Assembly: GCA_015039465.1 (NCBI GenBank)
Contig: MU130379.1
Coordinates: 124,001-188,000 of the forward strand
Length of the DNA: 64,000 nucleotides
Direction: 5' to 3'
From: Phlegmacium glaucopus
Lineage: Eukaryota; Basidiomycota; Agaricomycetes; Agaricales; Cortinariaceae
Numbering within the stretch: position 1 is the first letter of the stretch; the number at the start of each line of letters is the position of its first letter. Shown here one piece after another: positions 1-10,423 of the stretch. A program made the position numbers and the translations under genes. The notes beneath the pieces are model-generated. The model saw only the letters and a list, made by a program, of their open reading frames with translations. It was not told the origin of the DNA and did no database searches.

Positions 1-37
1 CTTCTCACGCTACCAATCAGTATTGGTGCGTGATACC
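1..37 (-). repeat. Truncated LTR end plus primer-binding-site-like motif (minus strand)
   Basis: On the minus strand this reads as the last bases of an LTR followed by TGGTAGCGTGAG, matching 19655-19688 on the plus strand almost base for base. TGGTAGCG is the start of the yeast Ty1 primer-binding site (complement of an initiator tRNA 3' end, known for Ty1). Homology stops after position 37, so the LTR is cut off by the next element. The stretch also folds as a hairpin (ACCAAT/ATTGGT), which is an alternative explanation. Confidence 0.45.
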
Positions 38-282
38 AGGGGGTTTTTTCATATGTTTAATAGACTTGACAACCCACACGACGACGACCCCCCCCTCATG
101 GGGGGTTTATTTAAATTTATTTAAATTTTAATATACTATAATTATTAATAAGTAAATAACATGTCATTAATTACTTATTAATGTGAATTTGTATTTATAT
201 AATTTTCAATATATATCTTACAATCAAAAAATTGCCAAGATTAAGGAAAAATTAAATGAAACAAAATATGTCCATGACTTAA

Positions 283-500
283 CTGATTTCACAGGAATCC
301 ACCAGGAATCCACCAGGAATTTACTAGGAATCCACCAGGAATCCACCGGGAATCCACCAGGAATTTACTAGGAATCCACCAGGAATCCACCGGGAATCCA
401 CCAGGAATTTACTAGGAATCCACCAGGAATATTCCCATTTACCAGGAATTCCAGGATTCCTCCAGGATTCCTCCAGGATTCCGGGCAGTCCAGGCAGATT
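283..500. repeat. GGAATCCACC minisatellite (left arm)
   Basis: About 18 short units of 10-14 bp, alternating AGGAATCCACC and AGGAATTTACT, ending in AGGATTCCTCC units. The same array occurs inverted at 2290-2525, so it is part of the arms of the long-inverted-repeat element rather than an independent satellite. Any reading frames here are artefacts of the repeat. Confidence 0.85.
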
Positions 501-570
501 CCTGGAGGAAGACATGGGGGAGTGTAAAGTTCAGAACAACAACACACAACCTGTATAACAACAAATGACA

Positions 571-722
571 CCTGCCAGCCTACAATGACACCCACCAGCC
601 TACAACAACACCCACTGGCCTACAGCAGCACCCACTGGCCTACAGCAACACCCACTGGCCTACAGCAACACCCACTGGCCTACAGCAGCACCCTACAGCA
701 GCACCCACCAGCCTACAACAAC
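571..722. repeat. ~20-bp tandem repeat, CACCCACTGGCCTACAGCAA
   Basis: Six to seven imperfect tandem units of about 20-24 bp lie just inside the left arm of the flanking inverted-repeat element. A C-rich run with a G/C palindrome (ACCCCCCACAAGGGGGGT) follows at 768-786. Nothing coding is visible between here and 1580. Confidence 0.75.
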
Positions 723-1582
723 TACATGCACATGCGGCACAACAGATGATGGCAGTGACGGCTACCACCCCCCACAAGGGGGGTTTTTGTTAGTGATGGA
801 CAACAATGGACAACAATGGACAACAATGATGATGATGAATGACGATGGCAATGCCTCCTCACCATCATCTGTTTCAACCACCCACATACACCTGTTTTGC
901 ACCCATCACCCCCATTTTGCACCCATCACCCCTGTTTTTCACCCATCACCCCCCTTTCTACTATCCACCCATTCATTTCACACCCATTTCCACACTCTAC
1001 CACTTAGTACTTTGATTTCATTGTTCTGATATCAACTAATGTATTATTTTGTGATTCTAATGTACTAGTAACTAATCCCACCTCAAAATGTGTAATTAAT
1101 CCATTTAAATTTAAATTTAAATTAGTATGTTAGAAAGTTTAGAAGGGATATGAGTTAGTAGGAATTGACTGATAAGTATTGCATTTCTAACCAGATCCGA
1201 TCAGATCCGGTAGGGGGACAGAAAAGTACTGGAAAGTTTTGCATACACTGGGTGATTGGACCTCAATCTTGAGAAAATTTTGTCATAACTTCACCACACA
1301 TATGGCAGAAGCAGAGCATTAATGTTACTACAATGGATCTTCCCATGAAACAATGATAAAAAAGACCAGTTTTCTGTTTTCCTTAAAAAGCTTGTTGGTG
1401 ACAAACAAAACATCAATAATCTCCATCTCCCACTCCAAGTCACTCTTCTCATTAGCCCCATATTCCTTCTCTAAAAAGCACAGATTCACCTTTCTAGCTT
1501 CTATGTCCAACAATACAAACTCTCTCTTGTTATGTGTTCATCTACTAAACATTAGAATGAAAATAACATTATTGCCATATAC

Positions 1583-2156
1583 AGTATTCTAAAGTGCTTG
1601 GTAATGAACATCCAGATATTATTTCTGACTTTGAGCAAAACATCTGGAAAGAGCTGATCAATGTTGTGTGTGATTCCAAATGATTTATAACACTGTGTCA
1701 AATATTGTTGGATTCATCCCAGATACATTTGATAATGTAGAACCAGAAATATGATCTTGGTTCATGCTTGGTATGAACAAATTCTATTTCTTCAGAGGCA
1801 TCTAACATCTTTTACATAGAAACACTGGACAATAAGAGAAATGCAACCATTCATTTATCTTCCCCAATATTGAAGACAGATCCATGCCTACTGACTGGCC
1901 ACTTGCTTCAATACTTGCTATACCTTTACTGCAGCCAAATGGAAATCAAATGGTACATAATCACAATATCTTATATGCTACATCATCAAAATTTATGTTT
2001 GCAGATAACACTAACAAGGATTCTGTACAAAGCCTGCTTCCAGATACTACAATCATTGCTCCAGCCACCAACAAAGATGATCTTACAGATAGGGAACATG
2101 ATTTAAGCAATGATGATGATAAATCCATTCATAACATTACAATACCAAGATGCTGA
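1583..2156 (+). pseudogene. Degenerate coding-like stretch of unknown origin
   Basis: Between the two arms of the inverted-repeat element the plus strand has coding-like composition but is broken by several stops. Short open stretches include 1870-2106 and an overlapping one at 1884-2156. I do not recognise a family. It is most likely a decayed cargo or transposon gene; the CpG-poor composition fits old methylated DNA. Confidence 0.25.
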
Positions 2157-2284
2157 AGATGCAAACCTATGGATTGTTCAGCTGTTCCTGCTTGTAAAGT
2201 AAATGCAAGTAAAAAAAGAAAGAACAAGACATGATCTATTCCCTTGATCCACTTGGAATCTGCTCAGATCTGCTGAACTTTACA

Positions 2285-2530
2285 CTCCCCCACGTCTTCC
2301 TCCAGGAATCCACGTGGACTGCCTGGAATCCTGGAGGAATCCTCCAGGAATCCAGGAATTCCTGATAAATGAGAATATTCCTCATGGATTCTGGGTGGAT
2401 TCCAGGTGGATTCCTGGGATTCCTATCTAATTCCTGGTGGATTCCTAGTATTCCTGGTATTCCTAGTATTCCTGGTGGATTCCTGGTGGATTCCTGGTGA
2501 GTTCCTGGTGGAATTCTGGTGAAATCAGCT
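2285..2530. repeat. GGAATCC minisatellite (right arm, inverted copy)
   Basis: Units such as GGTGGATTCCT and AGTATTCCTGGT are the reverse complement of the 283-500 array. The inner edge TTTACACTCCCCC (2279-2292) mirrors the GGGGGAGTGTAAA at 515-527. Confidence 0.8.
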
Positions 2531-2754
2531 AAGTCATTGACTTGTTTTATTTAATTTAATTTTTCCTTGATTTTTTTTATTGCAAGATATATATTGAAAA
2601 TTATATACAAGTACATTAATCACTTATTAATAACCTATTAAATAAACTAAAATGTACCCCCATGAGGGGGTTATGATTGTAGTATATTAAAATTAAAATG
2701 AACCCCGGCGAGGGGGTTGTTGTTGTTGTCGTGTGAGGGCTGTGATGAGATCTT

Positions 2755-3262
2755 TACACTCCCCCAGGGAATCCAACAGAGTCCGAGCGAGTCCAAGCAC
2801 TTTTTCAGTGTATTTGAGTGTATTCCAAGCAGAATGTGCTTGGAATCCGCTCGGACTGCTCGGACTCGCTCAGACTCCGCTCAGACTGCTCGGACTCACT
2901 CGGACTCACTCAGACTGGAACCTATATACCTCCCCAACCTTATCAAAGCCCTAACAAAACCTTAAAAAAACCTTAAAAAAACCTTAACAAAACCTTAACA
3001 AAACCTTAACAAACTATATACCTCCCTGACCTTAACAAAAACCTTAACACAACCTTAACAAAAAACCTTAACAAAACCTTAAAAAAAACCTTAACAAAAC
3101 CTTAACAAAACCTTAACAGAAGTATTTTCCCAGCCAATTTGTGTCTTATTTGCTTAGATCCACTCAGAATATGCTCGGACTCTTCGGACTCTGCTCGGAA
3201 TCTGCTCGGACTCCACTCAGAATTTGCTCGGACTCCTTGGAATCCCTGGGGGACTGTAAATT
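2755..3262. mobile_element. Short element with CTCGGACT repeats and inverted ends
   Basis: Starts TTTACACTCCCCCAGGGA and ends TCCCTGGGGGACTGTAAA, an imperfect terminal inverted repeat. Sub-terminal blocks on both sides are made of TCGGACT and GCTCGGA units (2780-2920 and 3165-3245). The middle is an AACCTTAACAAA minisatellite. No protein is encoded. It shares its TTTACACTCCCCC end with the neighbouring elements, so all probably belong to one non-autonomous family. Confidence 0.6.
2935..3120. repeat. AACCTTAACAAA minisatellite
   Basis: About 15 units of 11-14 bp with consensus AACCTTAACAAA and slips in the A run. A related array in the opposite orientation (TTAAGGTTTGG) lies at 4437-4545, and both are bordered by the same TATATACCTCCC motif, showing that the two elements are diverged relatives. 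Confidence 0.85.
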
Positions 3263-3284
3263 ACTGGCTGTGATAGTATATTAA

Positions 3285-3925
3285 ATAAATAAACCCCCCC
3301 ATGAGGGGGGGGGTCGTCGTGCGCGTGTGTCGTCATTTGTATGCGTCATCATTTGTATGTGTTGTCACTTGCATGTGTCGCTGTTTACATGTGTCATTGT
3401 TCATACGTGTTGTCCATACGTGTCATCGTGGTGATTAAAATAAGAATAAAAAATGAAATAACCCCCCCAGTGAAGGGGGGAGGGGTGGTTGTTGTTGTAC
3501 GTGGTGGTGGTCGTTGCGGTAGCTAGTAGTGTACTAAAATAAATAGAAATAAAATAACCCCCCCCCCTGTACAGGGGGGGTAGCTGTCGTCATCCATTGT
3601 TGTTGTCATCCATTGAAATAAAATGAACCCCCCTGTACAGGGGGGGTAATCATTGTCGTTGTTGTCAGTTGAAATAGAATAAAAACCCCCCCTTGTTCAG
3701 GGGGGTAGCTGTTGTCGTTTGAAGCATAAGAATTTAAAAAAAAACCCCCATGAAGGGGGGGTGAAAAGGTGGTGGTTTGTCGAGGTGGAGGATAGTGGTG
3801 GATGAGAGGGAGGCCATCGTCGTCATCGTCGTCGTACGCTGCGGGAATTCGTTAATGAATTGAAATTAAAATAAAAGAATTTTTTTAAAAAACCAAAAAC
3901 CCCCCTGGGTAGGGGGGTAGCCGTC
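3285..3925. repeat. Array of seven G/C hairpins in ~70-170-bp repeat units
   Basis: Seven short perfect or near-perfect palindromes of the form C(5-10)-loop-G(5-9), for example CCCCCCTGTACAGGGGGG, are spaced 60-170 bp apart. Between them the sequence alternates ATTGAAATAAAATAAA and GTTGTTGTCGTCAT stretches. The same type of unit occurs singly at 85-110, 768-786, 2652-2675 and 2702-2720 and as a second array at 15085-15470. Confidence 0.8.
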
Positions 3926-4085
3926 ATTGTTGGCTGTTGTTGGTTGTTGTTGTTGTTGTTGTTGTTGTCATCCTCAGTTGTCCTCATCCTCATCGCCATC
4001 CATCCTCATCATCATCCATCCTCGTCGTCATCTGTCCCCATCATCATCCATTGTCGTTGTCGTGTCTTCATTGTCGTTGTTGTAG
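3926..4085. repeat. GTT/CATC trinucleotide-rich microsatellite
   Basis: A run of GTTGTT units (3926-3967) followed by degenerate TCATC/CCATC repeats. It forms the end of the hairpin array; the related 15.5-kb array ends with a similar GTGGTTGTGGTT tract, followed in both places by a GTCACRTG motif. Confidence 0.75.
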
Positions 4086-4309
4086 TTCTGGGGTGGTGAT
4101 GATTGTGATGGTGGGTGGTAGTTGTGAGGTGACAAAGTGTTACTAATGTTTGTTGATTTGGGAAATATTGTCACGTGTGAGGTCACGTGATCTCACCTCG
4201 TGGCCTGAACAAAATTCAAAATTCAAATGGCAGCAAGGCATTGCCACCATTTATATATATGAATTACAGTTAACCTATGTATATATTACTATAGACTTAG
4301 ACAGTACTT

Positions 4310-4640
4310 TTCTGTCCCCCACCAGATCTGATCAGATCTGATCAGAACTGTTATATCTGACCAGATCTGCTCAGATCTGCTCAGATTCTGAGTGGATCCA
4401 AGTGGATCTGAGAAAATAGAGACCCACTAGCTACTTCTATTAAGGTTTGGTTAAGGTTTGGTTAAGGTTTGGTTAAGGTTTGGGTTAAGGTTTGGGTTAA
4501 GGTTTGGGTTAAGGTTTGGTTAGGGTTTTATTAAGGTTAGGGAGGTATATAGTTGCAATTCTGCTCAGATCTGCTCAGAATGCCTGCCAAATCTGCTCAG
4601 ATCTGATCAGATCTGGTGGATCACAGCAAAGACCTCGACT
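4310..4640. mobile_element. Element with GATCTGATCAGATCTG sub-terminal palindromes
   Basis: Left end CTGTCCCCCACCAGATCTG, right end CAGATCTGGTGGATCACAG, with clusters of AGATCTGATC/GCTCAGATC units inside each end and a TTAAGGTTTGG minisatellite in the middle (4437-4545). A reverse-complement piece of the left end (AGGGGGACAGAAAAGTACTG) is found at 1212-1231. Non-coding. Confidence 0.55.
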
Positions 4641-4679
4641 TAGATATGATTATTTTAATTTTGAATAATATTTAAAAGT

Positions 4680-4932
4680 AAGAGTTGTGGAATTCCCAGG
4701 ATTCCAAGTGGATTCCAGGTGGATTCTGTGTTGGGGATTCCTAAGGAATTCTGGGAATCCTGGTATCAATTTCATTGTGTACCAGGAATCCACCTGGAAT
4801 CCTCCTGGACTGGGAAGAGCCAGGAATGTCAATTTCAGGGGAAATTGACTGGTGGGAAATTCCTCCTGGAATCCTGGTATTCCTACCAGGAATGGTAGGA
4901 TTCCTCCAGGAAGACGTGGGGGAGTGTAAAGA
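4680..4932. repeat. GGATTCCAGGT minisatellite element end
   Basis: Another block of GGATTCC/GGAATCC units ending TGGGGGAGTGTAAAG at 4931, the same terminus seen at 528. It is probably a partial copy of the element family described at the left edge of the window. Confidence 0.6.
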
Positions 4933-4984
4933 CCTCCAGATCTGCTCAGATCTGAGTGGAATGTGTGGGGGAGGATAAAGTACT

Positions 4985-5300
4985 GCTACACTGGTATGTC
5001 ACCTTCATTATATTTTCTACCTATTTTTTTACTGATATTATTACAGGTAATGGCTCTCAGATGGCAGATGTCTCTTGGTGACCAACTCCTGTCCATTTGG
5101 ATAATACCAATATCAATGCCCTTAATTGGGGACACTGGACTGAGTAGGATGAAGTTTGGTACCAAAAATGAGTGCAGGATATACTGGCAGGCCACCAGAC
5201 TGGTGTTCTGATTGCACAAAGTGTCTGGTGGTCCAAATTGAAAGGATCCAAGGTCTGGAAACAAGTCACACAGTGTGTTCAGGACAAGTCATAGTTGTGA
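4985..5300 (+). pseudogene. Degenerate spliced coding remnant, unidentified
   Basis: A GTATGTCA...TTACAG stretch (about 4995-5047) looks like an intron. Downstream sequence in one frame reads like coding DNA but with several stops. The family is not recognised; it may be a transposon-encoded protein. No other gene-like signal is seen from here to 5640. Confidence 0.2.
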
Positions 5301-5639
5301 AAAAGATGTGATGAAAAGATACAACAGTGATGGGTTAGATGGCTGATGTAATGTTTTAGTCACACAGAGGAATCAACAGATGGTTTAAACAATATGAGAT
5401 TCACTAAAGAAAAACTATCTAAATTCCATGCTGCTTTTATACTAAAAACAAGGTGTAGTTATCACATGAAAATAAGGAATGTGATAATAAAAAGGAGGTC
5501 TGTAAATTCCTATCAATGAGGGGTAAAATGTAGGGAATGAGATCAGGCATTTTGGAAACATGTGAATAATTGATTAGTAGGATAATGTGAAGGTAAAAGA
5601 TAAGTAAAATTAAAATAGAGAATAAAGAATGATGCAACA

Positions 5640-6560
5640 ATGTTACAGATCATTACACTCGCCCTCCAAATCACCTTCCAGGGCAATTTTACTCTTGCAT
5701 ATCATCGACAAGGGCACTAACCTTTGAGGTGTGTCCATTGGTCTTCTTATGAGTAGAAGTAAAACCCATAGTGACAGTAGAACCACTGGTAGCTCTGTTG
5801 TTGGTAGCTATGTGATTATTGATGATGGATTTGGCAGAAATGGAAGTGTCATTGGTTCATTGAGATGAAGAACTAGCTCATGTAGCAGAGCTTATGTCGA
5901 CAAGGGGGTTTGCTTCATCAAGTTCTTGAATTGCTTGAACAGCAAGCGGATCAAATTGATTGTTGCTGCCTCAAGTAGTACTAAAGCGCCTGAATAAGTT
6001 GTGGCACCTATCTTCACATTGTTGGAAGTGTTCATGCTTCTTCAAGTTTTTGAAAGCTTGAGAGGTAGCATAGTCTTCAAAGACAAATGCTTGTTCTTCC
6101 ATAAGATTGTTACAATGAGGAGGTGCCAAGCCACACTGTTCTGGAGTGATATAAAAATCTTCAAGGAAAACGGGGTCGTCGGATTTAATGACATGGTCAC
6201 CCATAGAGCTGGGAATGAAACTTGAGATGCAACATTTTTGTCATGTAAATAGGTTCTAGTGTTGAGGGTGGTGACAAAGTTGATGTATCTCATTGGAATA
6301 CCTGGGAAATTGTCAAGGTTGTTGCCATCACAAAGAACCTTGTTGAAGGCCAGGTAATTCATGATTTGTCCTGCATGAACATACCAGCGGCGATGGAGAT
6401 CTGGATTGTCAATGGCGTACTTGGTATGGCTGAGACATAAAAAACAAGGGTGTTGGATGCTGAGTAAATAAGGCATGGTAGAGTTGAGGGTATTGAGAAT
6501 GCAAAAAAGGTAGCACAATGACCTGTAGTTCTGAGGGAATACAAAAAGGAAGAATGGATA
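5640..6560 (-). pseudogene. C-terminal extension of the Ty3/Gypsy polyprotein, frameshifted
   Basis: Minus-strand coding remnants follow the chromodomain region directly, in at least two frames. A 158-residue open stretch from 6518 to 6042 overlaps a second one from 6204 to 5971 in another frame, implying a frameshift near 6190-6210. Several stops lie downstream. Agaricomycete chromoviruses often carry an extra C-terminal region after the chromodomain (family knowledge), and position supports that reading, but no domain is identifiable. Confidence 0.45.
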
Positions 6561-7401
6561 AAGAATAAAAGAAATGCCAATGTCTGTCTATATATGAAGT
6601 TCCTGTTGTGTTTCCTGATAAGATAATGGTGTTTTTTGGATAGGATTTCATGGGGTGTGATTTTGTCAATAAGGAGGAATGGAGAATGGAATGTGGTGGA
6701 GTGTCAGAGTATGGAGGGCCACATGAAAGATATGTGGCCTCTAGGAAGACTTGAGGGTCTTCCCAAGGTGGATTGCCACGTCCTACAGGCAATTCTGCTA
6801 TGCTATTAATGTCCAATAATCTAAAATATTCCTCTAGTGCCTGCAGATGCTTTATTTGGTAATATGGCATCCAAGTCACATCACCTGATTTCCACTTTAT
6901 TTCAAAAATCACATTTTCACCCAATTCAGCATGTGATTTAATTAACTCTACAGCCCATTCATTTTCTATATCCAGATTATCACCTATTTGGGTATCCATT
7001 CATCCCAGAAACAGTCAGTCATCTTTAGGTACATGTATTCTTAACAATGAAGAATGGAATACACTATGCACCCCCCTCTGCTTGAGATGTGATGGTAAAT
7101 CAATTCTAAATGACTGATTATTGAAATCTTCCAAAATCTTATATGGACCTATGTATTTTGGTATTAATTTTCTAGCTAGTCCTTTTGTGAAGGTAATATT
7201 CTTGGTAGACAAATACACAAAGTCTCCTTCTTTAAAAGGTACTATCTGTCTTTTTTGATTTGCGTTCCTGGATTGTTTCACATGTGTGGCAATTATGCTA
7301 TTGTGTGCTGAGATCAAGGCTAATTTTCTCTTCTGTGTGAAAACTCTTACATTTGAATATTCAGTAGGCTTGGGGGAATTCCAACTCATCACTCTCAGCA
7401 T
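6560..7401 (-). pseudogene. Ty3/Gypsy integrase C-terminus and chromodomain (truncated)
   Basis: The 128-residue stretch from 7401 to 7015 matches the end of a Gypsy integrase: the GDFVYLSTKNI and GPYKILEDFN blocks and the VFHSSLLRIH motif typical of chromoviruses. After a stop the next frame (from 6999) continues with a chromodomain-like segment (ENEWAVELIKSH, then FEIKWKSGDVTWMPYY). The reverse transcriptase, RNase H and integrase core are missing: homology starts abruptly at 7401, about 30 bp from the oppositely oriented Helitron remnant. The chromodomain normally targets integration to heterochromatin. It is inactive, a 5'-truncated fragment. Confidence 0.85.
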
Positions 7402-7431
7402 TCAGCTGTGATTTGGGAAAAAAAGGTGCAT

Positions 7432-8070
7432 ACCCTGATTCCAGTAACAACACATCAATTGTTGTTGAAGAAGATATAGATAATTTGTTTCAAGATAAAA
7501 TTAAACCATTATCAGTGATCACACAGTGAGGGAAAGATAGATATTGATGAACATGCAAGAAATACAAGTACCATAGATGTATCTGAAGATAATGTTTGTA
7601 TGTTTTCTAACAGTGATAATGAAGTGAATATTGATCATCCAAAGTCATTTATTGGAGGTGGTAAAAAATCTAGTTATGAAAATATACACATTCAACAACA
7701 CAATAAGAAATTGAATATGAAAATCCAATGATGATAATGATGATGATGATAATGATGATGAAAATATTACACATATTGATGGTGATCCAAATGATGAGAA
7801 GTTGCTAATATCACAAAATGGCAAATATTATAGTCTCATCCCAGATAAATGATTATAAATACTGCCCTGAAGCTTATAAAAAGTTATCATTGTATGATTA
7901 GATGAAATTATCAGTAAAAGTAAATGCTAAACATAAAATTAAAGACCCAACATACCTACAATTTTTACCAGGTCACACTCAGAGAAATACTCACAAAGTA
8001 AAATGTATTCCTTCATAATCAAACACATATTTTGAATTTTATTGGTGGTTGACTATCTCAACATAATAAA
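7432..8070 (+). pseudogene. Helitron helicase-like protein, first part (interrupted)
   Basis: With a few frameshifts and stops, the plus strand encodes an acidic linker and then a segment (CPEAYKKLSLYD, FLPGHTQRNTHKVK) that resembles the Helitron Rep/helicase proteins common in agaricomycetes. The reading stops at the codons for QHNK, where a CACTA-like element is inserted; coding resumes at 9735. I infer the family from recalled similarity; no Rep or helicase catalytic motif lies inside the fragment. Confidence 0.55.
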
Positions 8071-9734
8071 CACTGCCAGCACTGTGTGGTGTTTCCCTTA
8101 GGAAAGCTCATTTTTAGACATGTTTTGTCATTTCCAAATAAATTTTCTCATGAAAACACAAAAAGATTCATCATGAGACAAATCATTGTCATTGTCATTT
8201 ATGTGAAAGGTAGGTTTCTTAGGTGTGACATTAGGATAGATGATGAACAATGACAAACTCAAAATTAAAATTGAAATTGAAAGGCAACTCATGAAAAGCT
8301 GGGCACAAGCATTCTGTGGAAGCTATTTGTTCCTTGAGGTCAGCTTTATGTAACTTTAAAAATAAACACAACATACAAAACCACAGTTTGTGATGATTGA
8401 GACAGCGCAGAATTCATAGCAATCCCAAGTTCAGCCTGTGTTCAATGTAGTGTAAGTTTCAAGAAAGGCAAGCAAATAACAAAGCAAACCTTCTTCAACA
8501 GAGCCTCAGGTGAATCATTTACGCCATCGCCCAGTACTGTTGGAAGGTCAAAATTCCAGTTTGTTCAACTATTTTCAGAAGGTTAGATTTGAAGAGATAG
8601 TAATGTAGGTGGGTCCCACCAGTATCATGAGTCAGACATGACAACGACAAACACTCGAATAGATGTTGTCCTGCTTGTTGCTGATTTGACAGAGAGGACA
8701 GCAACCATGATTATGTAAATGATCACATGGTCACATGCGGTGCCTGCAACACTTTTGCCACAAGATCACATGTGGCAAAAGTATTGCATATGCATGGGCT
8801 TTGTTTAGGGTTGGCTTTTTTAACTTAAGGAAATGTTCTATATTTTGGAACCTGGTTGCATGTTAAAACTTATTTGTTTTACTTCTGAAACAAAACTTAC
8901 CAATTATTTGTTCAGTTTTTTTTTTGTTTTTTTTGAAGGGTTATTCCTTGTCAATAGCCTTTCTCTTTCCTTCAGCTTTTGAGCTTAAAGGTGGGACGGT
9001 TTTGCTTCGAGTTGAAGATGGGCCAACAGGGGATTTTCAATTCTCTGAACAGGTATAAGAAATCCAAAATCAGAAAAGGTATGATGGAAATTTTTTACCT
9101 GTTATTATGAACACCTCTTCAGTCTGCGTAATGTTCAATCCACTGGTTGTAGTGCATGAGACACTTGGATGAAATGTGTTTACAGCTGTGATTTGATTCT
9201 TTTCTTGCTGGGTGATTGAGGAGGGCTTTAGGAGTTGGCTTTATGTTTCATTGCGGGTTTGAGGATTCTGACTTGTGTAGCGATGGCAGTAAAATTATTT
9301 CTGGCGATACTGTTAGCTCTCTTGTTTCAAATTCCATAGTGCTTCAATTGAAAATAAACCAAGACCAGCGACCCCCTGAGAGATCACAACAGAAACCATC
9401 AACACAAGTAGCATAAGTTCGCAAGATGTGAGAAATTTTTTAAGACGGGATCTAGCATATCTTGAACGTCTTGACAAGATAATAGTATTCCTGGAGGAAA
9501 AATTCTAAAAATACATCAGGTGTTTCTCATGTGTTTCCCAAAGATAAATCTTATTTTTTTTAAAGGTTTTTCTTTCAGAAACAGCTGGGAAACACATGAG
9601 AACACCTGATGTATTTTTAGAATTTTTCCTTCAGGAATACTTTTTGTGTTTTCATGAGAAAATCCATTTGGAAATGACAAAACATGTCTAAAAATAAGTT
9701 TTTCTAAGGGAAACACCACCCAGGGCCAGCAGTG
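8071..9734. mobile_element. Non-autonomous CACTA (EnSpm)-like element, 1,664 bp, TSD AAA
   Basis: The element begins CACTGCCAGCACTG and ends CAGGGCCAGCAGTG. The terminal inverted repeats are about 95 bp (8071-8165 and 9640-9734) and include GTGTTTCCCTTAG and GACATGTTTTGTCATTTCC in inverted copies. It is flanked by AAA at 8068-8070 and 9735-9737; deleting the element plus one AAA restores a continuous Helitron codon series. CACTA elements have CACTA/CACTG ends and 3-bp target duplications (established). No transposase is visible. A stretch around 8960-9060 looks like an exon ending in a splice donor and could be captured host sequence. Confidence 0.75.
9485..9640. repeat. Perfect-looking 56-bp-arm hairpin inside the CACTA-like element
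   Basis: Arms 9485-9540 and 9586-9640 are almost exact reverse complements (GTATTCCTGGAGGAAAAATT against AATTTTTCCTTCAGGAATAC), with a 45-bp A/T-rich loop. It may be a nested MITE or part of the element's sub-terminal structure. Confidence 0.75.
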
Positions 9735-9965
9735 AAAGGAGACTTGGAATATTATTGTTCAACAATGTTAATTCTTTTCAAGCCATGGAGGAATAGTCAG
9801 GATATAAAAAATATAAATCAAACTTGGACTGAAGCATTTGCATGATATGAATTTAATATTGAAATTAAAAAATTTATGAACAACTTTAACTTACATTATG
9901 AGTGTTTAGACGAAAGAGATGATTATCATACAATACTAAAAAAACAATCAAACATAAAAAATACA
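9735..9965 (+). pseudogene. Helitron helicase-like protein, second part
   Basis: Coding resumes with GDLEYYCSTMLILFKPWRN and continues through NFNLHYECLDERDDYH, a block I associate with Helitron-encoded proteins. One in-frame stop interrupts it. The join with the QHNK codons before 8071 shows that both parts were one reading frame before the CACTA-like insertion. Confidence 0.6.
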
Positions 9966-10423
9966 GAAAAAACATCATCCACAATTGCAAACTAAATTAT
10001 CTGTAAACTGATTACTTATTTTTTCAACTGACCCCTTGCCCACCTTGTGACCAGATTACACAAGTGAGCTTGCTTACATAATCCAAACTCAACTGACTTT
10101 TCCTAGCTCACCTCTGATAACAATACACAAACTATATTCATCACATTGTCCATGTCATATATGGTGCATATTCTGTACATTTATTATAGCAAGATTATTT
10201 TTGGTCTGAGCAAATGTAATTAGGGCCTCTGTAGGCCATTTTGATGTTTTCCCATGGGTTTGAGGTTAAGCACAACCTATTTGGGCTGTGATTTATTTTG
10301 AGGGATGAGTGCTCTTTTTACTTGGGTGCTGCAACTTTTATTCAAGGGCAGTGTAAGGATCAGTGATTGCTTAAACAGCAAATTTTGACCAGTGCACACA
10401 GAGACTTTCCCATTTTAGAAACA

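Larger units (their letters stand above)
61..2745. mobile_element. Non-autonomous element with ~470-bp imperfect inverted repeats
   Basis: The outer ~470 bp at each side (about 61-530 and 2270-2745) are reverse complements: a G/C hairpin next to an AATATACTA stretch, an AT-rich segment, a segment holding AAGGAAAAATTAAAT, then a GGAATCCACC minisatellite, then GGGGGAGTGTAAAG. The 1.7-kb centre is not shared. No transposase could be read. This could be one long-TIR element or two related elements in opposite orientation around an unrelated core; the inner borders (about 528 and 2279) carry the same GGGGGAGTGTAAAG end that recurs at 4919-4931. Confidence 0.6.

Noticed and set aside
283..595. Short open frames rich in G, I, P, S, W over 183-595
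   Set aside because: They are translations of the GGAATCCACC minisatellite in several frames and both strands; no start context, splice logic or family.
4437..4545. Telomere-like repeats (TTAAGGTTTGG, TTAGGGTTTT)
   Set aside because: Units are 11-13 bp, not regular TTAGGG, and the array is internal to a transposon with a mirrored relative at 2.9-3.1 kb; no sign of an interstitial telomere.
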